64,000 nucleotides of DNA from Sphingobacterium sp. UT-1RO-CII-1. GTDB lineage: Bacteria > Bacteroidota > Bacteroidia > Sphingobacteriales > Sphingobacteriaceae. Each line of letters starts with the position of its first letter. Positions within the stretch are counted from its first letter, which is position 1. The notes below the pieces were generated by a model, which ran no database searches, was not told the origin of the DNA, and was given only the letters and a program-made list of their open reading frames with translations. A program made the translations under genes and the position numbers. The DNA lies in assembly GCF_026711005.1 (NCBI RefSeq), contig NZ_JAPPVJ010000004.1:419354-483353 (forward strand), given 5' to 3'. This document shows positions 36,077 to 46,850 of the stretch, piece by piece.

Positions 36077-37211
36077 AACAGGTTTTAAGCCCAAAAAAAG
36101 TGTAGCACTTTCCGGTGTTGCGGCAGGAAATACTTCCTTAAGTACAGTTGGGAAAAGTGGTAACGATTTACATTATCGGGGCTATGATATTCTGGAACTG
36201 GCTGATAATGCTTCCTTTGAAGAGGTAGCCTATTTACTTATTTATGGAGCCTTGCCAACAGAAGCACAATTAATAACATACCGGACACAGTTGGTCAGTC
36301 AACGGGGAATACCCACTGCTGTACAGCAGATATTGCAGCAGCTTCCGCCCACAACACATGCTATGGATGTGCTACGCACGTATGTGTCGGTATTCGGTAG
36401 TATGCAGCCCGAGAAAGAGAGTCAGCCTTTAGCAGGGGCCAAGGATATAGCCAGTAGGTTGCTGGCGTCAATGGGTTCCGCTTTGCTGTATTGGTATCAT
36501 TTCAGTCAACATGGGCGGGAGGTTAAAGTAGATACAAAAGATAGCACAATAGGTGGACATTTTTTACATCTGTTGCATGGCGTACCGCCTCGGGCATCCT
36601 GGGTAAAAGCGATGGAAGTATCGTTGAACCTATATGCGGAACATGAATTTAATGCTTCAACGTTTACTGCGCGGGTTATAGCAGGTACAGGCTCGGATAT
36701 TTACTCCTGTGTTGCAGGAGCAATTGGTGCATTACGGGGTCCAAAGCACGGCGGGGCAAATGAAGTGGCTTTTGAAATTCAAAGCCGTTATGCAGATGCA
36801 GACGAAGCAGAGGCAGATATCCGCCGTAGGCTCGCAGCAAAAGAGGTGATAATCGGTTTTGGACATCCCGTATATACAGTTTCTGACCCTAGGAATGAAG
36901 TTATTAAACGGATAGCTAGAGAACTTTCGGAAGAGGCAGGCGATATGAGCCTTTACCTGATAGCCGAGCGATTGGAAAAAGTGATGTGGGAAGAAAAACG
37001 GATGTTCCCGAATTTGGATTGGTATTCTGCGGTATCTTATCATTTAATGGGGATACCAACAGAGATGTTTACGCCGCTCTTTGTTTTAGCGCGTATAACG
37101 GGCTGGTCGGCTCATGTTTTTGAACAAAGGCAGGATGGAAAGATTATTAGACCAAGTGCCCATTATGTAGGCCCGGAGAACAGGCCTTATGTGCCTTTGT
37201 CTCAACGTTAA
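36057..37211 (+). CDS. prpC: 2-methylcitrate synthase (citrate synthase family)
   Basis: A 384-residue enzyme that condenses propionyl-CoA with oxaloacetate. Citrate synthase motifs are present: HYRGYDI near the start, GPKHGGANE with the catalytic His, [13 protein letters not shown], and the Asp-containing NLDWYSAV. Its position between prpB and prpD supports methylcitrate rather than citrate synthase. The longer frame from 36015 lies inside prpB; the paired ATGs at 36057/36060 are the natural start. Confidence 0.9.
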   Translation: MMSQTNETGFKPKKSVALSGVAAGNTSLSTVGKSGNDLHYRGYDILELADNASFEEVAYLLIYGALPTEAQLITYRTQLVSQRGIPTAVQQILQQLPPTTHAMDVLRTYVSVFGSMQPEKESQPLAGAKDIASRLLASMGSALLYWYHFSQHGREVKVDTKDSTIGGHFLHLLHGVPPRASWVKAMEVSLNLYAEHEFNASTFTARVIAGTGSDIYSCVAGAIGALRGPKHGGANEVAFEIQSRYADADEAEADIRRRLAAKEVIIGFGHPVYTVSDPRNEVIKRIARELSEEAGDMSLYLIAERLEKVMWEEKRMFPNLDWYSAVSYHLMGIPTEMFTPLFVLARITGWSAHVFEQRQDGKIIRPSAHYVGPENRPYVPLSQR

Positions 37212-37271
37212 TTTGTTGTGTTTATTCAAGAAGTAAATAAGATAAGGTTTTTGAAATTTATTAAATAGAAA

Positions 37272-38723
37272 ATGACATTAAAGATTTCGAATGACAGGCC
37301 GCAGCCGGATAAGGTGCTGGTGGATATAGTGGATTATGTGTTAACTTACAAAGTTGAAAGTGATCTTGCTTGGAAGACTGCACATTATTGTTTTTTAGAT
37401 AGTATAGGCTGTGCTTTCGAAGCATTGACTTACCCGGCCTGTACAAAAATGTTGGGCCCATTGCTACCCGGCACTACTGTGCCTAATGGAGCTAAAGTAC
37501 CGGGAACAAATTATCAGCTCGATCCGGTACAGGCAGCCTTTGATATCGGTGCTTTAGTGCGCTGGTTGGACTTTAATGATACGTGGTTGGCAGCCGAATG
37601 GGGACATCCTTCCGATAATTTAGGCGGTATATTAGCAACAGCAGATTGGTTGAGCCGTACGGCAATAGCAAATGGGGCGAAGCCTCTGAAAATGAAAGAT
37701 GTGCTGGAAGCGATGATTATGGCGCATGAAGTGCAAGGTGTACTGGCATTAGAGAACTCTTTTAATAAAGTCGGGCTGGATCACGTTATTCTGGTAAAAA
37801 TAGCCTCTACAGCAGTGGTGGGTAAATTGATCGGACTGACTAGGGAGGAGCTGATTAATGCGGTTTCACTAGCTTTTGTAGATGGACAGTCTTTACGTAC
37901 CTATCGTCATGCGCCTAATACTGGCAGCCGAAAATCTTGGGCAGCAGGAGATGCGACAGCAAGGGCAGTGCGCCTAGCGTTGTTAGCACAAAAGGGAGAA
38001 ATGGGTTATCCTTCAGTGTTGACAGCTCCGGTATGGGGCTTTTATGATGTGTCTTTTAAAGGACAGGAGTTTAAATTCCAAAGACCGTATGGCACTTATG
38101 TGATGGAAAATATCTTGTTTAAAATTTCTTTTCCAGCAGAATTTCACTCACAAACAGCTGTGGAAGCAGCCATGACTTTACATAAGTTATTGCTGGAGGC
38201 AGGTAAATCAAGCGACGATATTGAGCATATCACGATCCGAACACATGAAGCTGCTATACGCATTATTGATAAGAAAGGACCATTGCACAACCCGGCAGAT
38301 AGAGATCACTGTTTGCAATACATGATTGCTGTGCCTCTTATTTATGGACGTTTGACAGCCGAAGATTATGAAGATGCGGTAGCAAAAGATCCGAGAATTG
38401 ATGCACTTCGTGAGAAAATGACCTGTGTGGAAGATTTGTCATTTACCAAAGATTACCACGATCCTCAGAAAAGGTCGATTGCAAATGGATTGACTGTGAA
38501 GCTGAAAGATGGAACAACTTTGCAAGAAGTAGCTGTGGATTACCCAATCGGGCACCCCCGTCGCAGAACGGAAGGGATTCCGAAATTGATCGAAAAATAT
38601 AAACTTAACCTAACACGTGTTTTTGCTGAAAAGCAGCAACAAGAGGTGTTGGATGCAACAATGGATTATGATACATTCATAGCTATGAACGTGAATACAT
38701 TGGTCGATAAAATGATGAAGTAG
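37272..38723 (+). CDS. prpD: 2-methylcitrate dehydratase
   Basis: A 483-residue MmgE/PrpD family enzyme that dehydrates 2-methylcitrate to 2-methylaconitate. Family motifs include RWLDFNDTWLAAEWGHPSDN, AHEVQG and the C-terminal YPIGHPRRR. No acnD/prpF genes are present, so a housekeeping aconitase probably completes the cycle. It ends the prpBCD operon. Its TAG stop lies inside a hairpin shared with the convergent gene. Confidence 0.9.
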   Translation: MTLKISNDRPQPDKVLVDIVDYVLTYKVESDLAWKTAHYCFLDSIGCAFEALTYPACTKMLGPLLPGTTVPNGAKVPGTNYQLDPVQAAFDIGALVRWLDFNDTWLAAEWGHPSDNLGGILATADWLSRTAIANGAKPLKMKDVLEAMIMAHEVQGVLALENSFNKVGLDHVILVKIASTAVVGKLIGLTREELINAVSLAFVDGQSLRTYRHAPNTGSRKSWAAGDATARAVRLALLAQKGEMGYPSVLTAPVWGFYDVSFKGQEFKFQRPYGTYVMENILFKISFPAEFHSQTAVEAAMTLHKLLLEAGKSSDDIEHITIRTHEAAIRIIDKKGPLHNPADRDHCLQYMIAVPLIYGRLTAEDYEDAVAKDPRIDALREKMTCVEDLSFTKDYHDPQKRSIANGLTVKLKDGTTLQEVAVDYPIGHPRRRTEGIPKLIEKYKLNLTRVFAEKQQQEVLDATMDYDTFIAMNVNTLVDKMMK

Positions 38724-38739
38724 CCCTCTGGGCTACTTC
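38717..38739. terminator. Bidirectional hairpin holding both convergent stop codons
   Basis: GAAGTAGCCC / GGGCTACTTC, a perfect 10-bp stem with loop TCT. The prpD stop (TAG, 38721-38723) is in one arm and the stop of the minus-strand gene (CTA, 38733-38735) is in the other, an unusually compact end for two operons. There is no T-run, so its termination strength is uncertain. Confidence 0.65.
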
Positions 38740-40829
38740 CAATTTGATTTAGTTCCTTTGTAAAATGTGAAATTGTTCTCGGCAAGTTTGCGCAAAGAAT
38801 CTGGTATTTCCCACTGCTGGCCTTTATCTGCAAATTGTTCACATTCTTGTACAAAAAGCGATAGACCTACTTGTTCCATATGGCTGAACACTCCGCCTGT
38901 ATGTTTAGGGTAGCCAATGCCTAAAGTAGAGCCTATATCACCGTCACTAGGGTCTTCCAATATTCCTTCATCCAGGCAGCGATAGCTATCAAGGGCCATA
39001 ATATGCAAAAGTCTTTTAGAAATATTTCCTCTTTCTACTGCTAAATCGCTTATTGGTAATAGGGGTAAGGAAGGATCTTGCCATATCTCTTTAGGTTCTT
39101 CGTAATTATAGAAACCCTGCTTTGTTTTGCGCCCACTGCGTCCAGCTGCAATTAAGGTGCTAAGGTACTGATAAGCCCGTTGCTGGCTGCTATGAAGTGT
39201 TGGCAACTGATCATAAACATGAAGCATAAGAGGTAGGGAGATCTCGTCCAAAACAGCCAATGGTCCAAGACCAAAACCTGCTTTTTTTGCTTCATCTTCT
39301 ATCACCGCAGCCGGTATACCTTCGAGAAGCATCGTAATGGCTTCGAGCAGATAATTGAAAAAAACGCGAGAGGTATAGAAGGCAGGTCCGTCGTTAACAA
39401 CAATTACTGTTTTTTGCAGTTTATTGGCTACATGCATCGCTTTTTCTATCGTTGCGTTGCTGCTGTGCTTACCCCGTACGATTTCTACAAGTTTCATACG
39501 TTCTACGGGAGAGAAGAAGTGCATGCCTACAAAGTCTTTTTTGTGCTTACTGGCTTTGGCCAACTCGCTGATCAGTAAAGATGTGGTGTTGGTCGCTAAA
39601 ATGCCATCTTCATTTAATGCGGTATTAACTTCTTGGAGTACTGATTTTTTGAGGTTTAAATCTTCGAATACAGCTTCAATGATCACATCTAAGTCCTGGA
39701 ATTTGTCATAATCAGCCACAGGTGTAATATGAGCAAGTATTTTGTTTACTGTCCCTTTCTCAATCAGCCCTTGCTGTTCAAGTTTTTCAGCTGCACGCTC
39801 TGCGTAAGTTTTTCCGCGCTCGGCATGCTCTAGCGTTGTATCTTTCAATAAAACTTTCATTCCTGCCCTAGCAGCTTCATAAGCAATCCCTGCACCCATC
39901 ATACCTGCACCGATTATGCCTATGCGCTTTGGCTCAAATATGGGGAAAGTTCCTAAACGACGGATGTCAATCATATGATAGTACCCCGTGCGGACCATAG
40001 CCTCTGTTTTCTTATCGCCAACTACCCTGCTATAACATTGTGCTTCTTTAGAGGAGAGGTCATCTTTAGTATTTTTAAGTACGGCTTCCATGATTTCTAA
40101 GGAAGCATTTGTCCCCGCTATTAATCCTCGAGTTCTTTTCCTTGTGCTGGCAGCCAATGATTCAAATAATGCTAAATCTTCATTTGAGAAGGTCGGAGTT
40201 TTAACGTGTGGTTCATAGCTTCGGACAAACTGCTCGGCTATGGGCATAGGATCTGTATAGTTGTCCATAACAATATCAAATAAACCCTTAGCTACTGCTT
40301 CTGAAGCGGTAAGGTAGTTGCTTTGTGTCAGAAAACTATAGGCATCAGCCAAAGGCATGGAAGATAATGTATTGCCAATTGCGCCTAAATTGGGAAATAA
40401 CCCCAGTTGAGACTCTGGAAATCTAACGGAAACCCTTTCTTCTATGATTCGGTAATGTGCCCAAAGATGCACAGATAAATCAATTCCAGAACACACATAT
40501 CTGATAACAGAGATCAGTGGTTTGTTTTGTTTTTGGAGCTCATTTATTTTTCGAAGTAAGGTATGTAGCTGTTCCTCATAGTTGTCGTGTCGTTTTTCTT
40601 CTTCAAAAAGGCGTTTAAACCGCATCCGTATATGTGGGAAGAGCGAATAATACATAACGGCTTTCACCTGCTCTTGTGCTAGTAAGGTGTTGATATGGTC
40701 GACAAACGAGGACGCATGCTGTATAAAGCCAATACTAGTTTCACGATCGTCGTCGTTAGGTTCGACAACCGCAATTCCATTTTCATGAATATGCGTCTGA
40801 AAAGGAGCTTTTTCATCAAAATTTCTCAT
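38733..40829 (-). CDS. FadJ-like fusion: degenerate enoyl-CoA hydratase plus 3-hydroxyacyl-CoA dehydrogenase
   Basis: A 698-residue beta-oxidation fusion. The N-terminal crotonase domain (about 1-200) is followed by a 3-hydroxyacyl-CoA dehydrogenase with Rossmann motif GIIGAGMMGAG near residue 306 and the catalytic region GMHFFSPVERMKLVEIV. The crotonase part is degenerate: the usual A-x-GGG-x-E reads CSGIDLSV, with Asp for the first catalytic Glu and loss of the glycine oxyanion loop. The second Glu is kept (FPESQLGL). The dehydrogenase half should work; hydratase activity is doubtful. It follows the acyl-CoA dehydrogenase gene by three bases. Confidence 0.83.
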   Translation of the reverse strand: MRNFDEKAPFQTHIHENGIAVVEPNDDDRETSIGFIQHASSFVDHINTLLAQEQVKAVMYYSLFPHIRMRFKRLFEEEKRHDNYEEQLHTLLRKINELQKQNKPLISVIRYVCSGIDLSVHLWAHYRIIEERVSVRFPESQLGLFPNLGAIGNTLSSMPLADAYSFLTQSNYLTASEAVAKGLFDIVMDNYTDPMPIAEQFVRSYEPHVKTPTFSNEDLALFESLAASTRKRTRGLIAGTNASLEIMEAVLKNTKDDLSSKEAQCYSRVVGDKKTEAMVRTGYYHMIDIRRLGTFPIFEPKRIGIIGAGMMGAGIAYEAARAGMKVLLKDTTLEHAERGKTYAERAAEKLEQQGLIEKGTVNKILAHITPVADYDKFQDLDVIIEAVFEDLNLKKSVLQEVNTALNEDGILATNTTSLLISELAKASKHKKDFVGMHFFSPVERMKLVEIVRGKHSSNATIEKAMHVANKLQKTVIVVNDGPAFYTSRVFFNYLLEAITMLLEGIPAAVIEDEAKKAGFGLGPLAVLDEISLPLMLHVYDQLPTLHSSQQRAYQYLSTLIAAGRSGRKTKQGFYNYEEPKEIWQDPSLPLLPISDLAVERGNISKRLLHIMALDSYRCLDEGILEDPSDGDIGSTLGIGYPKHTGGVFSHMEQVGLSLFVQECEQFADKGQQWEIPDSLRKLAENNFTFYKGTKSNWK

Positions 40830-40832
40830 CGT

Positions 40833-42005
40833 TTATATATTTTCTTTTGGTTGATATTGAATGTTGTCAATAGCTATCTTGGCGATGATTTCCAGCATGA
40901 TTTCGGAAGTCCCGCCGATGATGGTGCCTACACGTACATCCCGGTAGAGTGTGGCTATTTTGTAATCTTCGGTAAAACCATAACCACCAAATAGTTGCAT
41001 GCATTGATTGACGACTTCACAGGCGAGTTCGCTTGCCTGTAATTTGGCGATAGAGCACTCCTGTACGGCGTATTCTTCTTGAGCTTGTAAGTCGCAGCAA
41101 TGGTATACAAATGCTTTGACAGTGGCGATATTGGCAAGCATCTGTGCTACCCGGTGGCGTAATGCTTGAAATTCTTGTAGCTTTTTCCCGAAAGCTTCAC
41201 GCTGCTTCATGTATTCCATTGTGTATGCAATGGCTGACTCAGCGGTTGCTAAGCTATGTATGGCAGCTGTAAGTCGTTCTAACTGTAGGCCTGCCATGAG
41301 GTATTTAAAACCTTCGTTTTCTTCACCTATCAGGTGTGTGGCAGGAACCTTGACTTGGTTGAAGCCTATTTCTGCTGTATCAGAGGCTCGCCAGCCTATC
41401 TTGTTGAGTTTTGAAGCCGTGACACCTTCGGCATGACGGTCAATAAGTAAAAGACTGATGCCTTTGCTTTTTTTTGTCGGATCGGTTTTAACAGCGGTAA
41501 TAAAAAAATCGCCATAATAACCATTGGTGATAAAGGTTTTTGAACCATTGACAATATAGTAGTCCCCTTGTTTTACGGCTGTGGTTTTTATTTGCTGTAC
41601 ATCTGAACCTGCGCCGGGTTCGGTAATAGCAACGGCGCTGACTAAGTCGCCAGAGATAACTTTTGTTAAGTAGTTTTGTTTGAGCTCTTCTGATGCATAT
41701 TTAAGAAGATAGGGCGCAGACATATATTGTATAACCAGCGCCGATATTGTAAAGCCGCCAGAAAAACATTGGGACAGTTCTTCACAGAATATGAGGGAAT
41801 AATAAAAGTCGAGATTCATACCGCCGTATTGTTCCGGATAATTAAGACCCATGAACCCCATGTCGCCCATTTTTTTCCATATAGATCGGTCTATCTCTCC
41901 TTCTTTTTCCCAGGTATCAATATGGGGAATTATTTCTTTTTGAATAAAAGAACGTAGAGTTTCTCGGAATATTTGATGCTCAGCTGTCAGTTTTGTTGCC
42001 TGCAT
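40833..42005 (-). CDS. Acyl-CoA dehydrogenase
   Basis: A 390-residue flavoprotein that makes the first double bond in acyl-CoA breakdown. Motifs: AITEPGAGSD and NGSKTFITNG for FAD and substrate, QREAFGKKLQEFQ, and the C-terminal YRDVRVGTIIGGTSEIM. At the position of the catalytic Glu of medium-chain enzymes there is Gly (IIGGT). A Glu in LQLERL sits where isovaleryl- and long-chain enzymes carry their base, so the enzyme fits that branch. It is the first gene of a two-gene operon. Confidence 0.87.
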   Translation of the reverse strand: MQATKLTAEHQIFRETLRSFIQKEIIPHIDTWEKEGEIDRSIWKKMGDMGFMGLNYPEQYGGMNLDFYYSLIFCEELSQCFSGGFTISALVIQYMSAPYLLKYASEELKQNYLTKVISGDLVSAVAITEPGAGSDVQQIKTTAVKQGDYYIVNGSKTFITNGYYGDFFITAVKTDPTKKSKGISLLLIDRHAEGVTASKLNKIGWRASDTAEIGFNQVKVPATHLIGEENEGFKYLMAGLQLERLTAAIHSLATAESAIAYTMEYMKQREAFGKKLQEFQALRHRVAQMLANIATVKAFVYHCCDLQAQEEYAVQECSIAKLQASELACEVVNQCMQLFGGYGFTEDYKIATLYRDVRVGTIIGGTSEIMLEIIAKIAIDNIQYQPKENI

Positions 42006-42277
42006 ATCATTATAGTTTTATAGTGGTTTATAAATTACTGTTGACCGAATATAGTGGTTTCGGCTTTCGCTAATTTAAATAAAATTTGCCACTATAGGTC
42101 TTATTTCGAATAATGTTTTGAAAAATAGGCTTATTAGCTGTTAATATGGGATAAATCTAGTAACTTTAGGCTTAATTATGATTCTTGGTCAAGTAGGGCT
42201 GTTGTATAAGGAGCAATGATGTATTTGCTTGCGCTATGCTTGACGGGGTTGAGGTTTTAAATTATAAACTGAACAAA

Positions 42278-43456
42278 ATGTCTAAGAGAGTTTTTATTGC
42301 CGCTGCTCAGCGTACAGCGATAGGTAGTTTCGGGGGGGCTTTGGCTACTCTGTCCGCTCCGGAATTAGGGGCGCATGCGGTTCGAGGAGTAATGAAGCAG
42401 TCGGGTATTTCTGCAGAGGAAATCGATGAGCTTTTTATGGGCTGTGTGTTACAGGCAAATGTAGGGCAGGCACCCGCTCGTCAAGTTTCCAAACTGGCAG
42501 GCCTGCCGGATAGCGTTACAGCCACAACAGTGAATAAAGTATGTGCTAGTGGCATGAAGGCGGTATCGCTTGCTGTACAAGCTATTTTGTTGGGAGATGC
42601 AGAGGTGGTGCTGGCAGGAGGGATGGAAAGCATGAGTCAGACGCCTTATTATGCCCCGGATGCCCGTTGGGGAGCAAAATTCGGTAATCGGTCTTTGGTA
42701 GATGGCCTGCAGCATGACGGCCTGACGGATGTATACAGCAATGAGGCTATGGGCGTGTGCGGCGAGTTGTGTGCGGAAAAGTATGGGATAACTAGGGAAG
42801 AGCAGGATGTGTATGCTATGGAGTCGTATAAGCGAAGCCGGGAAGCTTGGGAAGGTGGTAAATTTGCACAAGAAGTTTACCCTGTAACTATTTCGACACG
42901 CAAAGGAGAGCAAGTTGTGTCGCAGGATGAGGAATTTTCGCAGGTGAGTTTTGACCGTATTCCTACGTTAAGACCGGCTTTTAAAAAGGAGGGAACTATA
43001 ACGGCTGCTAACGCATCGACAATAAGTGATGGTGCTGCTATGCTTTTGCTTGTTAGTGAAGAAAAATTGAAGCAGTTGGGCCTGACAGCGATAGCTGAAG
43101 TGATAGCTTATGCAGATGCAGAACAGAGCCCTGAGTGGTTTACAACGACACCGGCTCTAGCGACAGAGAAAGTGCTGAAGAAGGCGGGGCTTCGTATAGC
43201 CGATATGGACTATATTGAGTTTAATGAAGCTTTTGCGGTAGTGGCTTTAGCAAATGCTAAATTATTGGAATTGCCTTTGTCGAAAATAAATGTTTATGGA
43301 GGTGCGGTATCTTTGGGGCATCCGTTGGGTTGCTCGGGAGCTCGAATTTTGGTAACGCTAAGCTCGGTGCTGGAACAGGAAAAAGGAACTTATGGTTTGG
43401 CAGCTATCTGTAATGGAGGGGGAGGAGCGTCGGCTATGATTATAAAGAGAGTTTAA
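42278..43456 (+). CDS. Acetyl-CoA acetyltransferase (thiolase)
   Basis: A 392-residue thiolase. The acyl-accepting Cys is in VNKVCASGMKAV (about residue 89), with His in GHPLGCSGAR and the C-terminal proton-relay Cys in CNGGGGASAM, so the site is complete. It completes beta-oxidation with the divergent dehydrogenase and fusion protein, or makes acetoacetyl-CoA. ATG 42278 gives the usual start (MSKRVFIAAAQRTAIG); the frame continues 14 residues upstream without family similarity. Confidence 0.88.
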   Translation: MSKRVFIAAAQRTAIGSFGGALATLSAPELGAHAVRGVMKQSGISAEEIDELFMGCVLQANVGQAPARQVSKLAGLPDSVTATTVNKVCASGMKAVSLAVQAILLGDAEVVLAGGMESMSQTPYYAPDARWGAKFGNRSLVDGLQHDGLTDVYSNEAMGVCGELCAEKYGITREEQDVYAMESYKRSREAWEGGKFAQEVYPVTISTRKGEQVVSQDEEFSQVSFDRIPTLRPAFKKEGTITAANASTISDGAAMLLLVSEEKLKQLGLTAIAEVIAYADAEQSPEWFTTTPALATEKVLKKAGLRIADMDYIEFNEAFAVVALANAKLLELPLSKINVYGGAVSLGHPLGCSGARILVTLSSVLEQEKGTYGLAAICNGGGGASAMIIKRV

Positions 43457-43490
43457 GCTGTAGCCTGTATACTGATTATTGATGGAAATA

Positions 43491-43536
43491 ACATTGTTCT
43501 GCAAGATTGTATGAGTGCGACCTTACAGAACAATGT
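43491..43536. terminator. Inverted repeat between convergent thiolase and lipoprotein genes
   Basis: ACATTGTTCTG / CAGAACAATGT, a perfect 11-bp stem with a 24-base loop, in the 88-bp gap between two convergent genes. It probably ends transcription from both sides. Confidence 0.6.
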
Positions 43537-43544
43537 ATTAAAAA

Positions 43545-43949
43545 TTAGTCGGCGTCTGTTAAAGTAACTTTTGCGACCATTTTTTCAGGGCGTTTAGGAT
43601 TAGGATTTCTATCCTCCGCAAAAATCATGACCGAACCGATTGTATAATTTACTGAGTAATGTACATTTTTGATAGTGGCCGGAATAATATCATAAGTGTT
43701 CGGATTGCTAGCAAATTCTAACGCAACCTGAACATTTCCATATTCAAAATACTCTGCATCGAGGTCAGAAATACGTAAATCTATCGAGTATAGTCCTTCT
43801 GCTTCTTTAACCCAGTCATTAGATCTAATTTCTTTAACATATGAAACTCCTGGTAAAAAGTTTTGATTGGTGATGTACTCTTTGGTGCAGCTCGTTGTTG
43901 TTACTAACGTTGCGCTGGCTAAAAATAGGCCTAGTAAAATCTTTTTCAT
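43545..43949 (-). CDS. Small lipoprotein of unknown function
   Basis: A 134-residue protein with a lipoprotein signal ending TTTSC. The mature part is beta-rich with many aromatic residues (VSYVKEIRSNDW, GLYSIDLRISDL) and looks like a small beta-sandwich typical of surface or periplasmic lipoproteins in Bacteroidetes. No named domain recognised. It lies downstream of clpC on the same strand but behind a strong terminator, so it is probably expressed separately. Confidence 0.65.
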   Translation of the reverse strand: MKKILLGLFLASATLVTTTSCTKEYITNQNFLPGVSYVKEIRSNDWVKEAEGLYSIDLRISDLDAEYFEYGNVQVALEFASNPNTYDIIPATIKNVHYSVNYTIGSVMIFAEDRNPNPKRPEKMVAKVTLTDAD

Positions 43950-44040
43950 ATTTATTTTCTTTAATAATGCTATGTAAACTGTCTGGTTTATGTAAAATAG
44001 ACTCTAAAAACCGACAGTGGTTTAATAATCCTAGCAAATA

Positions 44041-44090
44041 AAAAGCCACAAAAACAGTTTGATGTAAAAAATACTGTTTTTGTGGCTTTT
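44041..44090. terminator. Strong terminator after clpC
   Basis: AAAAGCCACAAAAACAGT / ACTGTTTTTGTGGCTTTT, a perfect 18-bp stem with a 14-base loop and A/T-rich ends on both sides, placed 17 bp after the clpC stop. Confidence 0.85.
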
Positions 44091-44107
44091 ACTAAGCTAG
44101 TGAAATT

Positions 44108-46663
44108 TTAGCTTTTATGCTTGTCATCCGGTTCTGCAGGGATATCAGATTCGATAGAATCATCCGGGTTTTCGGCCTGAACGAATATTTCTTTTTTCTC
44201 CTGATCGAAACTGATGGTCAGATGCGCACCTGTTTTGACTTCTCCTTTTAGAATTTCTTCGGCGATAGGGTCTTCCAGGTACTTTTGAATAGCACGTTTT
44301 AAAGGTCGTGCACCAAAGTTACTGTCAAAGCCTTTTTCAGCGATGAAATCTTTAGCTTCATCAGATAAGGTAATCTGGTAACCCAATCCGTCTATTCTTG
44401 TAAATAGGGATTTGAGTTCTATATCGATAATTTTAAAGATATCTTCTTTTGTCAACGAGTTGAAAACGATGACATCGTCGATACGGTTTAAAAACTCGGG
44501 AGCAAAAGTACGTTTTAAGGCAGTTTCAATAACACCGCGCGAATGTGTCTCGGCTTGGTTTATTTTTGCTGTTGTAGAGAATCCCACACCTTGACCAAAT
44601 TCTTTTAACTGGCGTGCGCCAATATTGGAAGTCATGATGATGATGGTGTTTCGGAAATCTACTTTTCTACCCAAACTATCGGTCAACTGCCCTTCATCTA
44701 GCACTTGAAGTAGTAAGTTAAATACATCGGGGTGTGCTTTCTCGATTTCATCAAGCAAGACGACAGCATAAGGTTTGCGACGTACTTTTTCGGTCAGTTG
44801 TCCACCTTCTTCGTAGCCTACATAGCCCGGAGGCGCTCCTACTAAACGAGAAATCGCAAATTTCTCCATATACTCGCTCATGTCGATTTGTATCAATGCT
44901 TCTTCCGAATCGAACATGAAGCGTGCAAGCTCTTTAGCAAGCTCTGTTTTACCAACACCTGTCGGGCCTAGGAATACAAAAGAACCTATAGGTTTTTTCG
45001 GGTCTTTCAACCCGGCACGTGTACGCTGAATTGCTTTTACAAGTTTGCCTACGGCATCGTCTTGGCCGATGATACGTCCCTTTACAGACTCGCCCATATT
45101 GAGGAGCTTTTGGCTATCCGATTGGTTTACGCGCTGTACAGGGATGCCTGTCATCATGGAAACAACCTCGGCTACATTATCTTCAGACACGGTATAGCGG
45201 CGAGATTTAGCATCTTCTTCCCAGATTGCTTTTTCTTTCTCGAGCTGCTCAAGTAGTTTCTTTTCCGTATCACGCAGTTTCGCAGCTTCTTCATATTTTT
45301 GGCTGCGTACAACTTTGTTCTTCTCTACCTTCACCTCTTCTATCTGCGCTTCGATGTCGATAATCGATTGTGGCACATGAATATTATTGAGGTGCACGCG
45401 TGAACCAGCTTCATCCAGGGCGTCGATAGCCTTATCCGGAAGGAAACGGTCAGTAATGTAGCGTGTGGTCAATGATACACAGGCTTCTATAGCGTCATCT
45501 GTATACGTAACATTATGGTGTTCTTCGTATTTATCTTTGATGCGGTTAAGAATCTCGATAGTTTCATCATGTGATGCAGGCTCGATGACTACTTTTTGGA
45601 AACGACGGTCTAAAGCACCATCTTTTTCAATGTATTGGCGATACTCATCTAAGGTGGTAGCGCCGATACATTGTATTTCTCCTCTTGCTAAAGCAGGCTT
45701 GAACATGTTGGATGCATCTAACGATCCGGATGCTCCACCGGCGCCGACAATTGTATGAATCTCATCGATGAATAGAATGACGTCAGGAGATTTCTCCAGC
45801 TCGTTCATGACGGCTTTCATACGCTCTTCAAACTGTCCGCGGTATTTTGTACCTGCTACAAGCGAGGCTAGGTCTAAAGTAACGACACGTTTATTGAATA
45901 GTACACGTGAAACTTTGCGCTGTACAATACGTAAAGCTAGACCTTCCGCTATAGCTGATTTACCTACTCCGGGCTCACCGATAAGAATAGGGTTGTTCTT
46001 TTTGCGTCGTGACAAAATCTGCGAAACACGTTCAATTTCTTTTTCACGCCCCACAATAGGGTCTAAACGCTCTTCTTCAGCAGCTTTTGTTAAATCTCTA
46101 CCGAAATTATCTAATACAGGAGTTTTAGACTTGATATCAGATACTTTTTTCGGTGCAGTAAACTGTTGATCATCATCTGGATAGTCATCGTCTCCGGTAG
46201 AAGAACTCGACGCTTCATTTGTATAATCTGCTTTATTCTGCTCGATTTCTCTTTTAAAGATATCATAACTAACATTAAACTGTTGCAGCAGCTGAGAAGC
46301 TATGTTCTCTTCGTCCCGTAATATGGCCAACAGTAAATGTTCGGTACCAATGACATCACTTTTGAATATCTTGGCTTCGAGGTATGTTATTTTTAAAACT
46401 TTCTCTGCCTGTTTTGTTAAAGGCATATTGCCAATAGGAACACGGGAAATTGAAGAACCTTTAACCGCTTCTTCAATAGACTGGCGGATAGCAGCGATGT
46501 CTATCCCCATGTTTTTCAATATTTTTATCGCAACCCCATCGCCTTCACGAATCAACCCGAGCAAAAGGTGCTCTGTGCCGATGTAATCATGACGAAGTCT
46601 TAGCGCTTCTTCTCGGCTATAGGAGATGACATCTTTTACACGTGGTGAAAATTTTGCTTCCAT
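44108..46663 (-). CDS. clpC: ClpC-type AAA+ unfoldase, ATP-binding subunit of Clp protease
   Basis: An 851-residue Hsp100 protein. Two Clp_N repeats (about 1-145) precede the first AAA+ domain (Walker A GEPGVGKS), a middle domain with coiled coil and UVR-like motif ([15 protein letters not shown]), and the second AAA+ domain (GPTGVGKT, then [21 protein letters not shown]). It unfolds substrates for ClpP in the cytoplasm. The UVR-like motif places it with ClpC rather than ClpA or ClpB. It stands alone with its own terminator. Confidence 0.92.
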   Translation of the reverse strand: MEAKFSPRVKDVISYSREEALRLRHDYIGTEHLLLGLIREGDGVAIKILKNMGIDIAAIRQSIEEAVKGSSISRVPIGNMPLTKQAEKVLKITYLEAKIFKSDVIGTEHLLLAILRDEENIASQLLQQFNVSYDIFKREIEQNKADYTNEASSSSTGDDDYPDDDQQFTAPKKVSDIKSKTPVLDNFGRDLTKAAEEERLDPIVGREKEIERVSQILSRRKKNNPILIGEPGVGKSAIAEGLALRIVQRKVSRVLFNKRVVTLDLASLVAGTKYRGQFEERMKAVMNELEKSPDVILFIDEIHTIVGAGGASGSLDASNMFKPALARGEIQCIGATTLDEYRQYIEKDGALDRRFQKVVIEPASHDETIEILNRIKDKYEEHHNVTYTDDAIEACVSLTTRYITDRFLPDKAIDALDEAGSRVHLNNIHVPQSIIDIEAQIEEVKVEKNKVVRSQKYEEAAKLRDTEKKLLEQLEKEKAIWEEDAKSRRYTVSEDNVAEVVSMMTGIPVQRVNQSDSQKLLNMGESVKGRIIGQDDAVGKLVKAIQRTRAGLKDPKKPIGSFVFLGPTGVGKTELAKELARFMFDSEEALIQIDMSEYMEKFAISRLVGAPPGYVGYEEGGQLTEKVRRKPYAVVLLDEIEKAHPDVFNLLLQVLDEGQLTDSLGRKVDFRNTIIIMTSNIGARQLKEFGQGVGFSTTAKINQAETHSRGVIETALKRTFAPEFLNRIDDVIVFNSLTKEDIFKIIDIELKSLFTRIDGLGYQITLSDEAKDFIAEKGFDSNFGARPLKRAIQKYLEDPIAEEILKGEVKTGAHLTISFDQEKKEIFVQAENPDDSIESDIPAEPDDKHKS

Positions 46664-46813
46664 TTGTTTACCTTTCCTTATATATATGTGATAGGATATA
46701 TAAATGTATATAATTTATTATAAATCCCATACTTTCTGCTCTATGAATTTATCAACAATTAAGCCATAGTCCGAAATCTATCAAAATGTCAGTAGTGGGC
46801 AATGAAAATTCAT

Positions 46814-46821
46814 TATATTTG
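46814..46821 (+). promoter_or_regulatory. -7 promoter element for ettA
   Basis: TATATTTG matches the Bacteroidetes -7 consensus TAnnTTTG and lies 29 bp before the ettA start. The -33 element is not clear. Confidence 0.45.
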
Positions 46822-46850
46822 CGGAAAAACATATTATTCTATTATAAACT

